Of a stretch of DNA of 64,000 bases, positions 46,351-59,103 are shown in pieces (positions within the stretch are counted from its first letter, which is position 1; each line of letters begins with the position of its first letter). The position numbers and the translations under genes were made by a program. Location of the stretch: contig JAJEKV010000066.1 in the NCBI GenBank assembly GCA_021234155.1, positions 3,227,457 to 3,291,456 of the forward strand. Direction: 5' to 3'. The stretch comes from Isoetes taiwanensis (Eukaryota > Streptophyta > Lycopodiopsida > Isoetales > Isoetaceae). The notes beneath the pieces are model-generated. The model did not search any database, was not told the DNA's origin, and was given only the letters and a program-made list of their open reading frames with translations.

Positions 46351-49300
46351 TATGATGTTCTCACAAAGACTATGTACAATTAAAGTTCAAAAACAATTAA
46401 AAGACTTCGTTCAAAGTGAGTACATATTTCCCAATATCTACCCTGGGTTTTTAAGCCAGGCCACATCAGGTACTCCTACTCCCATGTACATTTATTTTTT
46501 GGAACTTAGAATATACACTTGCACATCAAACATATTCAGAAATATTTCACTTTAAATGATATTATAATGTACAACCAACTCATATCTCTTGTTTCTATTC
46601 ATATAAATCTTAAACGTAAATGTAAACTTGTTATATTGTTCATCCATAAATCTCAAAGAGTTCCATTTATATTTCATATATAGACATAAATCTGTGGTTA
46701 AAATCAGTAAGGTCATATCAAAAAAATCTTCCCAAGTTTTATTTTTCAAGAACATCCATATTTCCAATTAGTGACTATTTATGCCACATATTTTGAGGAG
46801 TTTATGCATCATGAAGAACAAACTAAGGTTTGTGGTAGCTCAAAAGAATGTCATTGTATAACATTCAACAAATAACTTGTACCCTTTTGTTCAATTTAAC
46901 CACCAAAAGGGAAGATCTCACCAAATATTTGTACAACCATAGAGTGGGCCGTTATCTTTGTATGGTCCCTCGATTGTAGCAAGTAGCAAGTAGCAACTGA
47001 AAACAACACCCCAAACAATGCATAAGTTAGCAAGTTCATGGTAACTACACAAGGGGCGTCAGGTAAGCTATAGAACAATCTGGCTCTTCGCCCTTCACCT
47101 ATTATTTTCAGTTAATAGATGTTTCTAGAACTGATCTAGAATTAGCAGCCTTGGAAGCCACATATGAAAGAAAGAGGTTTACTAAAAGCATTCTTATACT
47201 TCAGCTTAGGACCTGGATAATAACTTATGGAACTTATGGATACGAGGCTTTTCAGGCCAGCATAGACATCCCATTATGTTGTCTTACCAACCAGCATGTA
47301 TCCCCTATGTATTTTATGCTCGGATCAAGGATAGGTTAAAAGGCACAATCCAAAAACAAAAACAAAAGCAAAAGCACCCCTGCATTATTAGCATAAAACC
47401 AGTACATAAACCAATCTAGAATGAATCATTCTAGGAAAAACCCATGCCATAAGTATATTGTTTACACTTGGCAGTCTTTCGCTCTCGTCAAGCTGTAAGA
47501 TTGTATTTTAATTTCAGTGAAGCCATCAGCCTTATGCCCTTATGATCCTTATCATTATCAGTCTGTGCCATAAAGCAGGTCAGATGGTTCACCACCACTT
47601 ATCATTTTCAGCTTTAAGTGATGGAACGTTGCCTTGTAAGAACTACAACTTATCTAAATATAGTCCAAAACAAAGATACTATTTTAACAGAGCAGGAACG
47701 TTATGCATGTAATAGTATTATGCATGCATTTTAATCCAACAGATCATCCTCTTTCTTAAAAACATAAAGTATTCTTGTAATCTACCATGAGGATCTTTTT
47801 ATTATTTAAAGGTAGAAATAAGATCATCGAATATGACTCCAATCAAACCTGAAAAGACGAGTCTGGTCAATACTAGCTCCATGATCCTTGTGTAATCCAC
47901 GAATTTTTTATCAGCATGTATTGTCACCAAGCAGGCATTTGTCATGCATGCCAGGCTTTGTTCATGCCATATTTGCTGGGCACTGCAAAAGCGACCAGAG
48001 TTTTTTCCTTCATCTCCAGAGCCTTTGGATCAAAAGCTATCTGTAATATGAGCCAGAAACCTAGTTATGGCAGAAAGTACTCATCTTAAACTCATTTGCA
48101 ATATGTTATTATTAGCAAATCGACCTTATTTCTCTGCAAAAAAGATCTTGGACAACTTTGCTCAGCTAACCAGCATGCCTGGTACATAGAAATTTCCACA
48201 TTGCCATTTTTTGCTTCCTGTTGCTTTCAGATCCATTTTTTCAGAGCAACAACCAAATCTATTTTTTCAGAGCAACAAGCGCATCTTTCAAATGCATCTG
48301 CAGTAAGAACAACGCACTTGGCATCAAGCCGAAGTTCTTAACATTCTCATTCTAGTCAGAGCATTGTACACCAGGGCAACAACACCGGAAAACAGGCTTA
48401 AATGGCAAAAACGAATTTAGTACCTTCAAGATCTTGCATGAATCCGGCAGTGCCATTTCAGGGACCGATTATCCTTATCAAATCCTTGTCATTTTCGCAG
48501 AGAAGCAATCTGTTCATGTTGGCGGCCATTTTGGCGCCACAGAAGCTATCCGCTAGGCCACAAAAAATAAAATTATTATGACCTATACTTATTCCATATG
48601 GAAGAATTCGTCCTTATAATTTTGTTAAAAAAACCCTTTAAGAAATGTAGCATGGCCATGCTATTAAATTAAGGCCATGGGCTCTATTACCAAAGCCACC
48701 AGATTCCAAGAGAGGCCCTCTTTTTAAGTGTTGATATTTCTCCAAATATCTATGAAGCCAACATAATGCAAAAATTTGAAGCATTTAAAATGTACCATCT
48801 ATAGTTAAGGCATTTGTTAACTCAAAAGGCTATCCGGCCATCTCAAGACCTACGCCTTTTTCCCTTACAAGCGCTTTACGTTATTGAGAAAATTGTAATT
48901 TTGACGAAACAAGACCTTAGGCCCATTTAAACATGTAAAATGATCCAAATTTATTACCTTGAATAAGCTTTAATGTAATCGGCTTCTCCTTGGCACCATA
49001 AAGATACATGCAAGCTATTTTCCCTAAAGGCTACAAGTGGCAACCATGCATGCTTCTAGAAAAGCAACATTCAAAATCCCAATTTTAATACCCCAAAGGC
49101 AATTTTTTTGCCCAACCAATATGTGCATTACAACAACTTAGCAACTTTTGCATGCCCAAAAATCTTATTGCGTACATTTTTCAAATGCACCCATAAATTC
49201 CTAACCATATACATCATTAAACCATATGGCCCATGCTTGAACTATGTGGACCATGTTCCAAGTCTAGCATCTATGAATAGTTCCAAAGCATATATTTGAA

Positions 49301-49382
49301 AGATATTTTGATCCCTTGGAACTCTTATAGAAACAAACTTGCCTAGTAGCAAGAAATCTTTTAAGGATCATTTTTTTAACCC

Positions 49383-49536
49383 CTTCTTCTTCTTCTTCTT
49401 CTTCTTCTTCTTCTTCTTCTTCTTCTTCTTCTTCTTCTTCTTCTTCTTCTTCTTCTTCTTCTTCTTCTTCTTCTTCTTCTTCTTCTTCTTCTTCTTCTTC
49501 TTCTTCTTCTTCTTCTTCTTCTTCTTCTTCTTCTTC
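49383..49536 (+). repeat. (TTC)n microsatellite, about 51 units
   Basis: Uninterrupted TTC repeats. Apparent poly-Phe and poly-Glu open frames here are artefacts. Confidence 0.97.
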
Positions 49537-49539
49537 TAT

Positions 49540-49925
49540 TGGCATTTCATTCGGGATTATTCGGAGATTGTCCTTCATTTGATATGCCTCACGGTTAAGG
49601 ACGTGCCATTTGAATGGAGTGTGGAACGGAATATGCTTTCGTTACTCTGAAGCATGCTTTTACCACGACGCCAGTTATTGCTCATGCAGATCCTTTGCGC
49701 CCATATGTTGTCGAAGAAGATGCTTCTGATTTTGCTCTTAGAGAGATCCTATCACAAGAGGGGGATGACCATGAATTGCATCCAATCGCCTATCACTCAC
49801 GGAAGTTTCAGGCTGCTGAAATCAACTATCCCATTTATGACAAGGAGTTGTTGGCGATAGTGGATTCTTTCGAGGAGTGGAGATGTTTCCTGGAGGGATC
49901 TCCTTATAAAGTCTGCTCCATCTAG
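49540..49925 (+). pseudogene. RT end and RNase H of outer element
   Basis: WHFIRDYSEIV and VKDVPFEWSVE finish the RT thumb. After a one-base shift at about 49,620 the frame reads FVTLKHAFTTTPVIAHADP, VVEEDASDFALREILSQ, HPIAYHSRKFQAAEINYPIY and DKELLAIVDSFEEWRCFLEG, the gypsy RNase H with its DAS motif. A stop follows KVCSI at 49,923. Confidence 0.9.
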
Positions 49926-51165
49926 AGTATTTTCAGTCTGCTCGAGTGCTCAACCGTCGCCAGCTCGATGGCATACTCAAGTATTATCCCGTATTGATTT
50001 CTGATCAAATACCGTCCTAGATCCCTCCAAGAGAAGCCTGATGCCTTGTCTCGATGCTCTTAGCTTGAGCCCAAGCTAGGTGATCCTGCATTTGATCAGC
50101 AATCACAGGTTATTCTAGGGCCTGATCGGTTCCAGCTTATGGCTCTCACGTTGTTTGAGAGGCCTCATAATACGACCTTGTTGGAGTTTGTTCGAGCATC
50201 TCTGCCCTCCGATCCATTGGCTCAAGATATATTCTCACACCTTGGCTCTGCATCATCTTCTCAAATGCGATCTGACTATGATTGTTTTGAGGTTCGAGAT
50301 GGACGCATGTTCCGTGATGGACTTCTGTAGAAGGTTCCAAGGCATCTTCCTCATGGCCTTCTTTAGCCACTGCTGTACCAGGTGGACCTTGGAGCATTTC
50401 TATAGACTTTACTGGAGCTGCCACTCTCTCGGGGTTATGATGCCACCACGGTTGTTGTTGATCGTTTCTCTAAGATGGCACATTTTATTCCCTGCACCAT
50501 CACCATCACCAGTACCAGTGAGGGAACAACGGATCTTCTTCGTGAAGTAGTCAGACTTCACGGCTTGCCCGATACTATCGTCAGCAATTGTGGACCACAG
50601 TTCGTCGCAAGTTTTTGGAAGTGGCTTTTGGAGTTATTGCATCATCATCCATAAAGTAATGGGCAAGCAGAGCGCACTAATCAGAATATGGAGCAATATT
50701 TAAGGCACTTTATCAGTTATCAGCAGGATGATTGGGTCGATTATCTTCCATTAGCTGAGTTTGCGTATAATAACTCAGTACATGCCTCCTCTAGCCAGAC
50801 TCCATTCTTTCTAAACTCTGGTCAGCATCCTCATTGGTCCCTTAGTGTCGCTGGCAGTGACTCTGTCAATCCTAGTGCTGAGTCTCGACTTGAGAAACTC
50901 CGGACTCTTCAATCATAACTTCAGCATCATCTTCACCAAGCACAGGAGCGTTATCGGCATTATACCAAATTTCATCGGCAGGAAGCTCCTAAATTTCACA
51001 TTGGTGACCTTGTCTGGCTTCTTCGTAGGAAGCTTGACTATCGTCGCCTTGTTCCTTACCAGATCACGGCTCAAATGAGCAATGTGGCATTCCGGCTCGA
51101 GCTCCCTCCAGCTGTTCGGCTCCATCCAGTATTTCATGTTTCTCTTTGAGCGCCAATTTACAAGC
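49926..51165 (+). pseudogene. Integrase of outer element, 3'-truncated
   Basis: The HHCC region is largely lost: the frame passes from FRDGLL (50,328) to KVPRHLPHGLL with the zinc-binding segment missing. The core follows: TTVVVDRFSKMAHFIPC (about 50,445), GLPDTIVSN-GPQF, SNGQAERTNQNMEQYLRHFI (about 50,660) and LAEFAYNNSVH. The GPY-like block is FHIGDLVWLLRRKLDYRRL (about 50,995), then HPVFHVSL at 51,148. No chromodomain or 3' LTR follows, so the element ends abruptly near 51,165. Confidence 0.85.
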
Positions 51166-51779
51166 AACAATAGGCTTGGAGTAATTACTAGAATATCTTA
51201 GGTATATTCCAGCATATACCTAGGATATTTCAAAAACCCACATAAGCAAGGGTTTGCCCCCCTAGGGGCAACCCAAAAACATGCGAAAACAGTTTATATC
51301 ATCTTATATTCAGATTTCCTTCATATCAACTTACTATATTATAATAAGAACTTGGCTAATGGGCCAAAAAAATAAGAAATGGTTGAAGCATTGTAGAACC
51401 ACAAAACTCTTGCTCATAAGTAGAATAATTCTTTCAACAGCATTGAGTTGGCAACTTTCATAAGTCACCACTCTACCATCCTACATAAGCACAACACCAA
51501 TGATATACACCTGTATCTGTGTAAACTTCATAAGGTTTACTCATGTCTGGAATGAACAAAATAGACATCGAGGTCAATAACCTCTTTAGTGTATAGATTG
51601 TGTGCTGCTATTTCAACCATTGCCAATGACCATTAGTTTTCAACAATATAGTCAAAGCAACTACAATATTAGCAAACTTCTAGACAAATCGGTGATAATA
51701 ACTGGCCAACATCAAGAAAGTATGCAACTTAGATATATTCTTCGGCATCGATCATGCCCAAATACTCCACTTGTGCTTT

Positions 51780-52440
51780 CAAAAATTCACACTTTGACAT
51801 TTTCACATCTTGTCTGAGAAAGTTAATACAGTAATCAAATGATCCAAATGCTCACCTAAGTTTTTGCTATATACAATAATATCATCTAAAAATACTTCCA
51901 TAAACGTAATCAAGACATCTTGTAAATACCTCATTCATCATTTTGGAAGAAGTAGCAGGAGCACTGCCAGAGCAAAAGCCATCACCAAAAATTCAAAATG
52001 ACCAATGCACGTACGACTCCACCTTTTTTATGATAGCCACTCTGCGCTAGAAAAGCACTTAGCTCCTGTTAATCTTTCCATGATCTCATCAATCCTAGAT
52101 AAAGAATGCTTATTTTTATCGTGATCTTACACAAGCCACGATAATCAATGCACATCTGCATTGAACCGTCCTTTTGCTTTACTAGAATCACATGAGCACT
52201 AGAGGGATTTGCTAGGCCTCACAAACCCTTTGACCAACAACTCATGAACCTGCCTCCTCTTGATTCAATATGGACAGTACAAGGACTGCAGAATACAGAT
52301 TTGGATCCAGGTTCCAAATCAATCTCATGTTCAATCTCCTTACTAAGTGAAACCCCTTCAGGCAATTGCTCAGGGAACATATCCCGAAATGCAATATAGC
52401 AAATCCTGCAATTCCTTCCTCTTCCTACAGTTCTCTTCTT
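51780..52440 (-). pseudogene. Decayed Ty3/gypsy reverse transcriptase, minus strand
   Basis: On the minus strand KQKDGSMQMCIDYRGLCKIT (about 52,175-52,115) is the RT palm block. Y-I-V-Y-S-K-N-L-G-E-H lies at about 51,880-51,845. KCEFLKAQVEYLGMI at about 51,790-51,745 is the end of the RT. Stops and shifts are frequent. It belongs to an ordinary plant gypsy element, distinct from both elements above. Confidence 0.7.
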
Positions 52441-53420
52441 TCCTAAGCTTCAACTTAATTATGATAAACATAATGATAGAAAGTATAACTTACATATTCC
52501 AACAATTACCTTGGCATGATTCAAAGAGAAGTCTAGTTCTCTTTATTTAAACTTAATGTTAATAATTTATCTCCATTTTTGTCCATGTAGATGATTCAAG
52601 AACTCTACTTTTAATATTTGAAATATACATCCAAATACTGTTATTCTTATTTCTATTTCGATTTATTTAGGGGTATAAATTGGTTTAGCACAGTTGGAAG
52701 GGCATTTGTTTTTCTCATGAACTAAAGGGACAATACATATGAGTCTATTCAATATACTTGACATGTTAATGAATGGCATTTACCTTCATTCACTCGAATC
52801 GAAGGTTCTAGAACTAGGGGGGCAGTTAGTTAGTTAGTTTGTCTTTTTCTTTATACTTTGCTATTTAGCTTCCATTGTGTTCCATTAGCTCCTTATTTAC
52901 CATCTCCTTGTTGCCCTTGTTGCCTGGATGGGCTCTAGTGCCTTTTGTTTCCTTCTTGTATTTCAGGAAGCAGGTCGAGAACATATACCTAATGATTTCG
53001 GATTTTGGTTGAGCAGGTGGTACTCAAGTCACTTCTTTTGGAAATGCCCGATAAATGTGACAAATGTGAAAATGACCAAAAAAAAATGCTCTGGAGGAGA
53101 AAAGATTGATACTTGCATTTTCATGCCCCTGCAGATGCAACGCCAGATGTTGCACAATCCTTCAAGAAAACAAAAAACGAGAGGCAAACCTAGAAACTTT
53201 CTAGCCTCAATTACTACTGTAAGTAGTACATCTTGTCACAACCTAGTAGCCATCTCATTATCGGCCAAAAATCCAATTTGGCATCTTATGAATCCACAAC
53301 TAAAATTACGCGCAGAGCAACATGGACTTCCGGAGCTTATTTTGAAGATGATTGAAATAACATTCAACATATATTCCTGCTATTGAAATTTCAACAGGTT
53401 AAAGAATAACAACGTTCTGA
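52441..53420. other. Intergenic, no gene recognised
   Basis: No conserved protein seen. The 3' UTR of the phosphoacetylglucosamine mutase gene probably begins just below 53,421. A box-A-like TTAGCACAGTTGGAAGGG at about 52,685 has no convincing partner. Confidence 0.4.
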
Positions 53421-55717
53421 TTAGTTGGCAAGTTGGCGATGCACATGATCTACAATAGCAAGAGCCAGTGCATCAGCTGCAGCCTGAGTTGCAGCCTCCG
53501 CGTATACACGGATGATATCTTCAGTTCCAGAGGGTCTAACAAATGCACGTCCATGTTCATACTGGTCTGCACATATCACGAGTTACAAGCTTGTGAAATA
53601 CACATCCAATAAATAAGATGAATGCAGGAGTACTTACTAGTCTCTTTATCAATTGCTGTCTGTAGCTTTATAGGCTCCAACACTCTGGTTTCATTTGCCG
53701 TGGTTTTTATAGCAAATCTGTCCTTCACGTTTACCTGTCACCATGTACATGATGAGCCATAAGGCATCAGAATGTAAGCCAATCTTAAGGATGTGGCAAC
53801 CACCTTCAGTTGCCTGCTTGGCAAGTCAGTATATATAGAGGACCAGTCATGTATAGACCAGCCGAAACGTGCAAGGATGGCCTCCACCAACAGAACACCA
53901 CTCAATGCATCACCAATAGCCTGATTTGCAATTTGGCTGATTGATAATAAGCATTGTATTGCCTCACAGTAATCGTTTCCTGTATAGGAAAAACAGAATT
54001 TGGGGAAGAAAATAAATATTGTAAGCACACAAAATGAAAGCACACGTCGTTAACCTCTTTCAGTGGTCATTGCTTCTTCAGTCAGAAATGATAAAAACTT
54101 CTCACTAAATAAAACAGTTCCATGGCCATTGGCTTCAAAATATATTCCTATATCATATTCCTTTGCCTTGTGATGCAGATGTTTCACTCCTGTAGAAGTT
54201 ACTGTCACATGAAGCCCAAGCTGCTTCTTCAAATAATAGGATGATGCCCCGTTTGCATATGCTGTCTGCACAACACCAATCTTAACGCTTCCAAATTCTG
54301 GAACTAAAATATCACCATCACTGCCATATTGTTTAGTATTTCCTATGGTAGCATTTTGAGTTGTTTCTGGATAAACAAGGCTAATAGAGAGGATATTTTG
54401 TCACCATCCAAAAGCTGCAAAGAATCATTTCCAGTTCCAACATAGAAATATACTAATCGATCTGCATCTCCATCTAAGCTCACACATCTGAAAAAAATCA
54501 ATCAGGATCCATCAATCCTAACAAAACACCACTTCCCAGGGCCATGTCACTTTACCTTTTTCCAGCATCCTGTGATCTTGAGAAACCATATGGAAGCTTC
54601 CTCTCTTTCTGTACAAAGTCAGCTCCAACATGATCATTAAGCTTGCCCTCACCTACCTTGCCTGAATTTCTTATCTCTATGTTAAGAATATCAATAAGCT
54701 CTTGAAACTTCTGCATTAAATGCGCACCAACACCATTCGCCCCATCTACAATGCAAATATTTGAAATTTTACATTTAGTTCCTATTAGCTGCCTGCATTG
54801 AAGGATGAGGAAATTAATAAGAGTTGAAGGGTGTCTGTAAGAATGATAAATGGATCAATTCAGCACAGCATTACTTGAATGATTCCGAAATAGTATAATA
54901 GTAATCTTTTTCTGTTGCAGAGTGCCTTTTGTTTGTGGCTCGAACAATCCAATGCAACTGGGGAGTGCTAAGCACACCCATTTCTATAGAAACTGCCCCT
55001 GGAACTGATTCTATTCCCTGATGAAAGAAATATAAACTATTCGGCATAATGGTCCATGATATGTATGAAAGACTATTTTATTACCTTTTGCGCAATAGAT
55101 AACAACAGCTTCCCACTAGGTCGTGTATCTCTTGCCAGAAATACCCTACCTGAGTAACCTTTTCCACAAGTTATGTTCTCCTTCTCTAAAATGTTCTTCA
55201 CAATCTAGAAAATGGCATCAAAGTTTACTTGGCATTCTACAAAGAGAAAGTGAGAAAGAAGGCAGAAGTCCTACCTGAAGAAAAGAATGAATATCCATAG
55301 CATTTGCAAGTGAATCAGCATATGGTTCCCACTTCACTGTAAGCATGCCACCATCTGGATCCACAACTTTAATACCATTTTCGTGTTCAGGATTATGGGA
55401 AGCAGTAATCATCAGCCCGGTAACTGCTTTTGTATCAAGGGAACGCAATGCAGCCAAGATCCCAACTCTAAAGGTAGTCGACTCAAGCATTGATGCATCT
55501 AACCGAAATCCAGCAGTGCCATACGAGAATCTGGCCCCTTGAAATCATGAATTATTGACAAATTATAAATGGATCTCTATGATGCCCAGAGAATTATTGA
55601 CAAATTATAAATGGATCTCTATGATGCCCAGAGATAGCAATTTCTACAAGAGAGATTAAACAGACCTGGTGGTATTGGAAAACTCTCGAAAACTGGTCCT
55701 AGTATCTCTTCATCCAT
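53421..55717 (-). CDS. AGM1: Phosphoacetylglucosamine mutase, nine exons, frameshift in exon 6
   Basis: Interconverts GlcNAc-6-P and GlcNAc-1-P on the way to UDP-GlcNAc (cytosol; plant DRT101/PGM3 family). Exons: 55666-55717, 55275-55537, 55085-55204, 54875-55017, 54556-54792, 54055-54487, 53804-53979, 53638-53734, 53421-53566, all GT-AG. Motifs: phosphoserine loop [21 protein letters not shown], metal loop [13 protein letters not shown], sugar loop EANGHGT, phosphate loop RPSGTED. Intact length would be 555 residues, the usual size. Oddity: exon 6 is one base short. The frame from [12 protein letters not shown] meets TAG at 54,343-54,345, while the frame entering [11 protein letters not shown] is offset by one. 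No alternative GT-AG pair I tried repairs it. Start chosen at 55,717 by similarity; an in-frame ATG at 55,841-55,843 would add 42 residues. Confidence 0.92.
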
Positions 55718-57218
55718 TTCATTAACTTGCGAACGAGCAGCCTCGCTTGTAGTTTTTGTCTGACCAAAATTGGATAGTTCTTCAGAAGAAAACCCACCGG
55801 AATGGAGCCAAAGGGTCCAAAGGTGCCCACAGAGCTCCTGCATACACCTATTTAGGGTTGTTTAGGTCTTCCATACTAGTTGACCAAGTCATCATGTTAA
55901 ACCATATTGTCCCTTTTTATTTTGAGATAAAAAATATAATCAATAGTAGGATGGTATAGCTACTCCACAGGGTTCGAAATTAGAATTTGCCCCAACCATT
56001 AAAAATGCCTGCTTATATTTAAGGCTGCCGGAAATACATGAAATTATAGTGTATTTTCTCGGAAATCCTTAGAAATTTCTCCGAAAATAGCCTGAAAAAA
56101 CGCCGGGAATATTTTTTGGCTATCGGAAATTTTTTGGAATGATCGGATTTTTAAGGGAGGAACCCCCCCAATTTCGAACCCTGCTACTCCATGTCCAAAA
56201 TGGATCACGAAGGCACCTACAAACTAGACTAGGTTAAGGGGTAGATAACGCCCTGGGCACGCCCTCGCCATTTTGGCCATGCCTCGATTTTTTTTTATGG
56301 TAACGCCCTCGCCCGTATTATCTCCCCTTAACGCCTGGTCCGGAGGGTTTGCACCTTGGGCCGGAAGCAAGGGCCAGATCGATCGAGGAAGCTGTGGGCC
56401 GGGCAAGACCGGATCGTGGAAGCAGGGGCCGGAAGCAAGGGCGCAGGTGTTTTCTTTGAAGATCGTGGCAGTAGTGTTTTCTAATGGAAGCAGTTCGTAA
56501 TGGAGTTTTTAGTAGCTTGCTTGCAAGGGAAGCCCAGCCCCGCTCCTGCAAAGAAGCGCAAAATGCCCCGCTCGAAAAAATCCTAGGGTGTTATGGCGGA
56601 TGCGAGAGAAGGGCGTAGAAAACCCTAGGTCGTTACTTTACGGATCTGTCTCCATAAATTTTCAAGAACACGCGTGTTACTAGCTGATAACAACTGTCCA
56701 TTCGACGGTCAAGATTGAATCTTACCGTGGAAAACCGAGGACCAGTGCGTTAAGGTAGCGTAACGATCCCATATTTTCTATGTAACATTCTCATCCATTT
56801 CTAAGCAACTAATCTACTTAGAAAGCTTCACTCTATGACCCCGGCAAGCTAAAAGTGTGAATAAACTAGCCTTGAAGAGCAAAGAGTCTATGTCTTCCAC
56901 ACATAGCAGCATATCAAAGACCCTGGGCTATATGAATAGCTAGTTTCATGTGAAGAGACCAAGCACTAGGGTATCTCCCTATGACCACTTTCTTCAACGA
57001 AAATGAGGATTGAAATGTCTCTCTAAACCTGTCCCATATCAGTTGAATGTCCAAACAATAGATCATACAATGTTCTAGAGTACTTTCACCTCTCCCACAG
57101 ACAAGACAAACTGGACTTACAATTTATGTAGCACACGATCATAAGCCTAATACTATAGTTTACAAAATCTAATATAATAAGAAAATAGTGTCAATAATCA
57201 CGCTCTATCGACGGCCGA
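55718..57218. other. Upstream region of AGM1, no gene recognised
   Basis: The in-frame upstream ATG of AGM1 lies at 55,843. A GC-richer patch at 56.22-56.6 kb repeats GGGCCGGAAGCAAGGGC at about 56,358 and 56,424. A duplicated ATGATGCCCAGAGA-ATTATAAATGGATCTCT segment lies inside AGM1 intron 1 at about 55,555-55,625. Confidence 0.45.
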
Positions 57219-57450
57219 GGAGGCGCCACATGGCGCGATCTTCGTCGTCAATTCTAAAAAGCTTTAGATGGGCCTAGAAAGTTCTATAATGTTGAATATT
57301 CTAGATGCCCGTTGATAAGCACCTCAACCTAAGGAGGCGCCACATGGGCCGATCTCAACCATCGGATCCTAAAAAGCTCTAGATAGTTCTAGAATGTTCT
57401 AGATGCCCATGGATAAGCACCTCAATAAGCACCTCAATGTAAGGAGGGAG
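57219..57450. repeat. Tandem duplication, about 114-bp unit
   Basis: GGAGGCGCCACATGG begins units at 57,219 and 57,333. Each continues to GATAAGCACCTCAA. A further partial duplication of AAGCACCTCAAT and AAGGAGG follows at about 57,415-57,450. The text resembles the TATA-proximal part of LTRs with TCTAGAA words as at about 30,090. Confidence 0.7.
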
Positions 57451-58286
57451 GGATTGATGCACTTGTCCAAGTCGAGGCCGAGGAATTAGTGCCAAAGAAA
57501 AGAGGCTGCCCTAATGGGCGTCTGCTTTTCTAGTATTATTATACTACGTTAAAGTTGGGCATATGGATATGGTTACTCTAGAAGGACCTACCATGATGTA
57601 TAAGATGAAACAACCATGTGGCACCATGGAATTGGCATGTCCTATCCACCCTTAACCAGCAGGCTGATGCATCCATTGTTCTAGAGCCCAATATTGCAGC
57701 TTGTTTATCAGCCATTACTATTTCTATATTGCCAATTTATTTGGATAACTAAGCTTTTTGCTGAACTGCCAATATTCTTGCCATGTGGCGCATTCAGGGG
57801 CCTGCCAATTAAAGGAGTTCACCCCCTTTGCTTAGCTACCTTGGGTCCGAAATTGTGTTCCTATGGATCATGTTATATTGGAAGTTTATTTCGCTCTTTG
57901 ATCTTCTATTTCGAAATTTGTTGTCCACTTGTATAAGGCTTAGTTGTTGTGGGCCATAGAAAAAAGCAGAAGAATGTTTGTTTTTCCCCAGAAGTACCTA
58001 CACTCTTCCATGATCGTAGAGTCTCTCGGATCAGGCTCAAATATAAGGTATACGCCTTAGAAGATGAAAGACAAAGTCGGCAAATATGAGCATTTTCTTC
58101 ACATGATTATGAGATTGTAAAATAATTTCTACATACTCATATATCCCAAGTATGTAATTTGCCCTGGTATGCATTCATCAATGTATCATTTCCAACTATG
58201 TAATTAACCCTCCTTTGTATTTATCTATGTACCAGATATTTTTAAGATGTATTTTTATTATTCCAATTAATAGAATATACATGCCG
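57451..58286. other. Intergenic, no gene recognised
   Basis: No conserved gene or clear repeat seen. Confidence 0.4.
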
Positions 58287-58712
58287 GATGAAGATAAAGT
58301 TACCCCGATTTTGGTGATTCCGCTGCAGAGATATCCCTTCTTACGGAATCACCACAAAAAAATTCCGTTCCGCGGAATCACTCGCCCAAACTGTGCAGTA
58401 GCACACTAACTGCGCATTTTGAGGGCAATTTTTTGCCTTTTTGAAACTGGATGAATCCGAAGGCGCTCGATCTGATTTTTGGTTTGCATGGATGATCTCC
58501 TCTAATCTGTTTTATTTCGACCCACATAGAAGTGATCTGCATCGATTTGGAGCTCGATCGGCCGAGGTATTCAAGCTCAAAGATCTGAGCAAAAAAATGG
58601 TTAAAGGGCAAACGTAGTCAACAGTTACTATGCATTTTTGGTGATTCTGCCGAAAGGGATATCTCTGCTGTGGAATCACCAAAACTGGGGTAACTTTATC
58701 TTCAATACATAC
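58287..58712. mobile_element. Foldback MITE, about 70-bp terminal inverted repeats
   Basis: The left end carries GAAGATAAAGTTACCCC, TTTTGGTGATTCC and GCAGAGATATCCCTT. The reverse complement of 58,639-58,712 carries the same words in the same order with a few changes. The interior of about 290 bases has no gene. The flanks do not show an unambiguous target duplication. Confidence 0.75.
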
Positions 58713-59103
58713 CATGCAAATCTCTAAAAAGGGGCACTATTTTGGCATTGGATGGTTTTGTGCCTCTCCTTTTTTTTCTGGGCGACTTTTATATGATTGA
58801 GCTGCGTATTTGTATTTGTACAAGTATTTTTGGCTGTTGCTTATTCGGCTATTCTCACTTAGGCAAATTCTAATACGAAATTTTCCTTTCCTCTTCAATT
58901 TAAGTTTTAAGGGACATGTTTTACCTAGATTCAGCGAGTATCAAAATCAATGTGGTCAGTATACACAAGTATCTATAATATGCCCAGTCATAGGAAATTG
59001 AGCACAAGTTGAAGAATGGAATTACATATTATACAAAGGCCTTCATTAGTGAGGTTGGATGGATGGGAGGCAGAATGCTGAAAATTTCAGCAATTTTTGT
59101 TCG

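Larger units (their letters stand above)
46241..49539. mobile_element. 3.3-kb insertion bounded by (TTC)n tracts
   Basis: Sequence between the two halves of the outer RT. It starts AAAATC followed by a (TTC) tract at 46,246-46,350, and ends with a longer (TTC) tract at about 49,385-49,536. The interior (46,351-49,384) is AT-rich and has no recognisable protein, LTR pair, TIR or RNA gene. The two tracts have the same orientation and phase. Either this is an unfamiliar element whose ends are or became TTC repeats, or DNA was captured into a broken TTC repeat, or two loci were joined in assembly through the repeat. Confidence 0.55.

Noticed and set aside
46148-46555. Poly-Ser/poly-Leu protein
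   Set aside because: Translation of the (TTC)n microsatellite fused to the end of the outer RT.
49264-49650. Poly-Glu and poly-Phe proteins
   Set aside because: Translations of the second (TTC)n tract on each strand.
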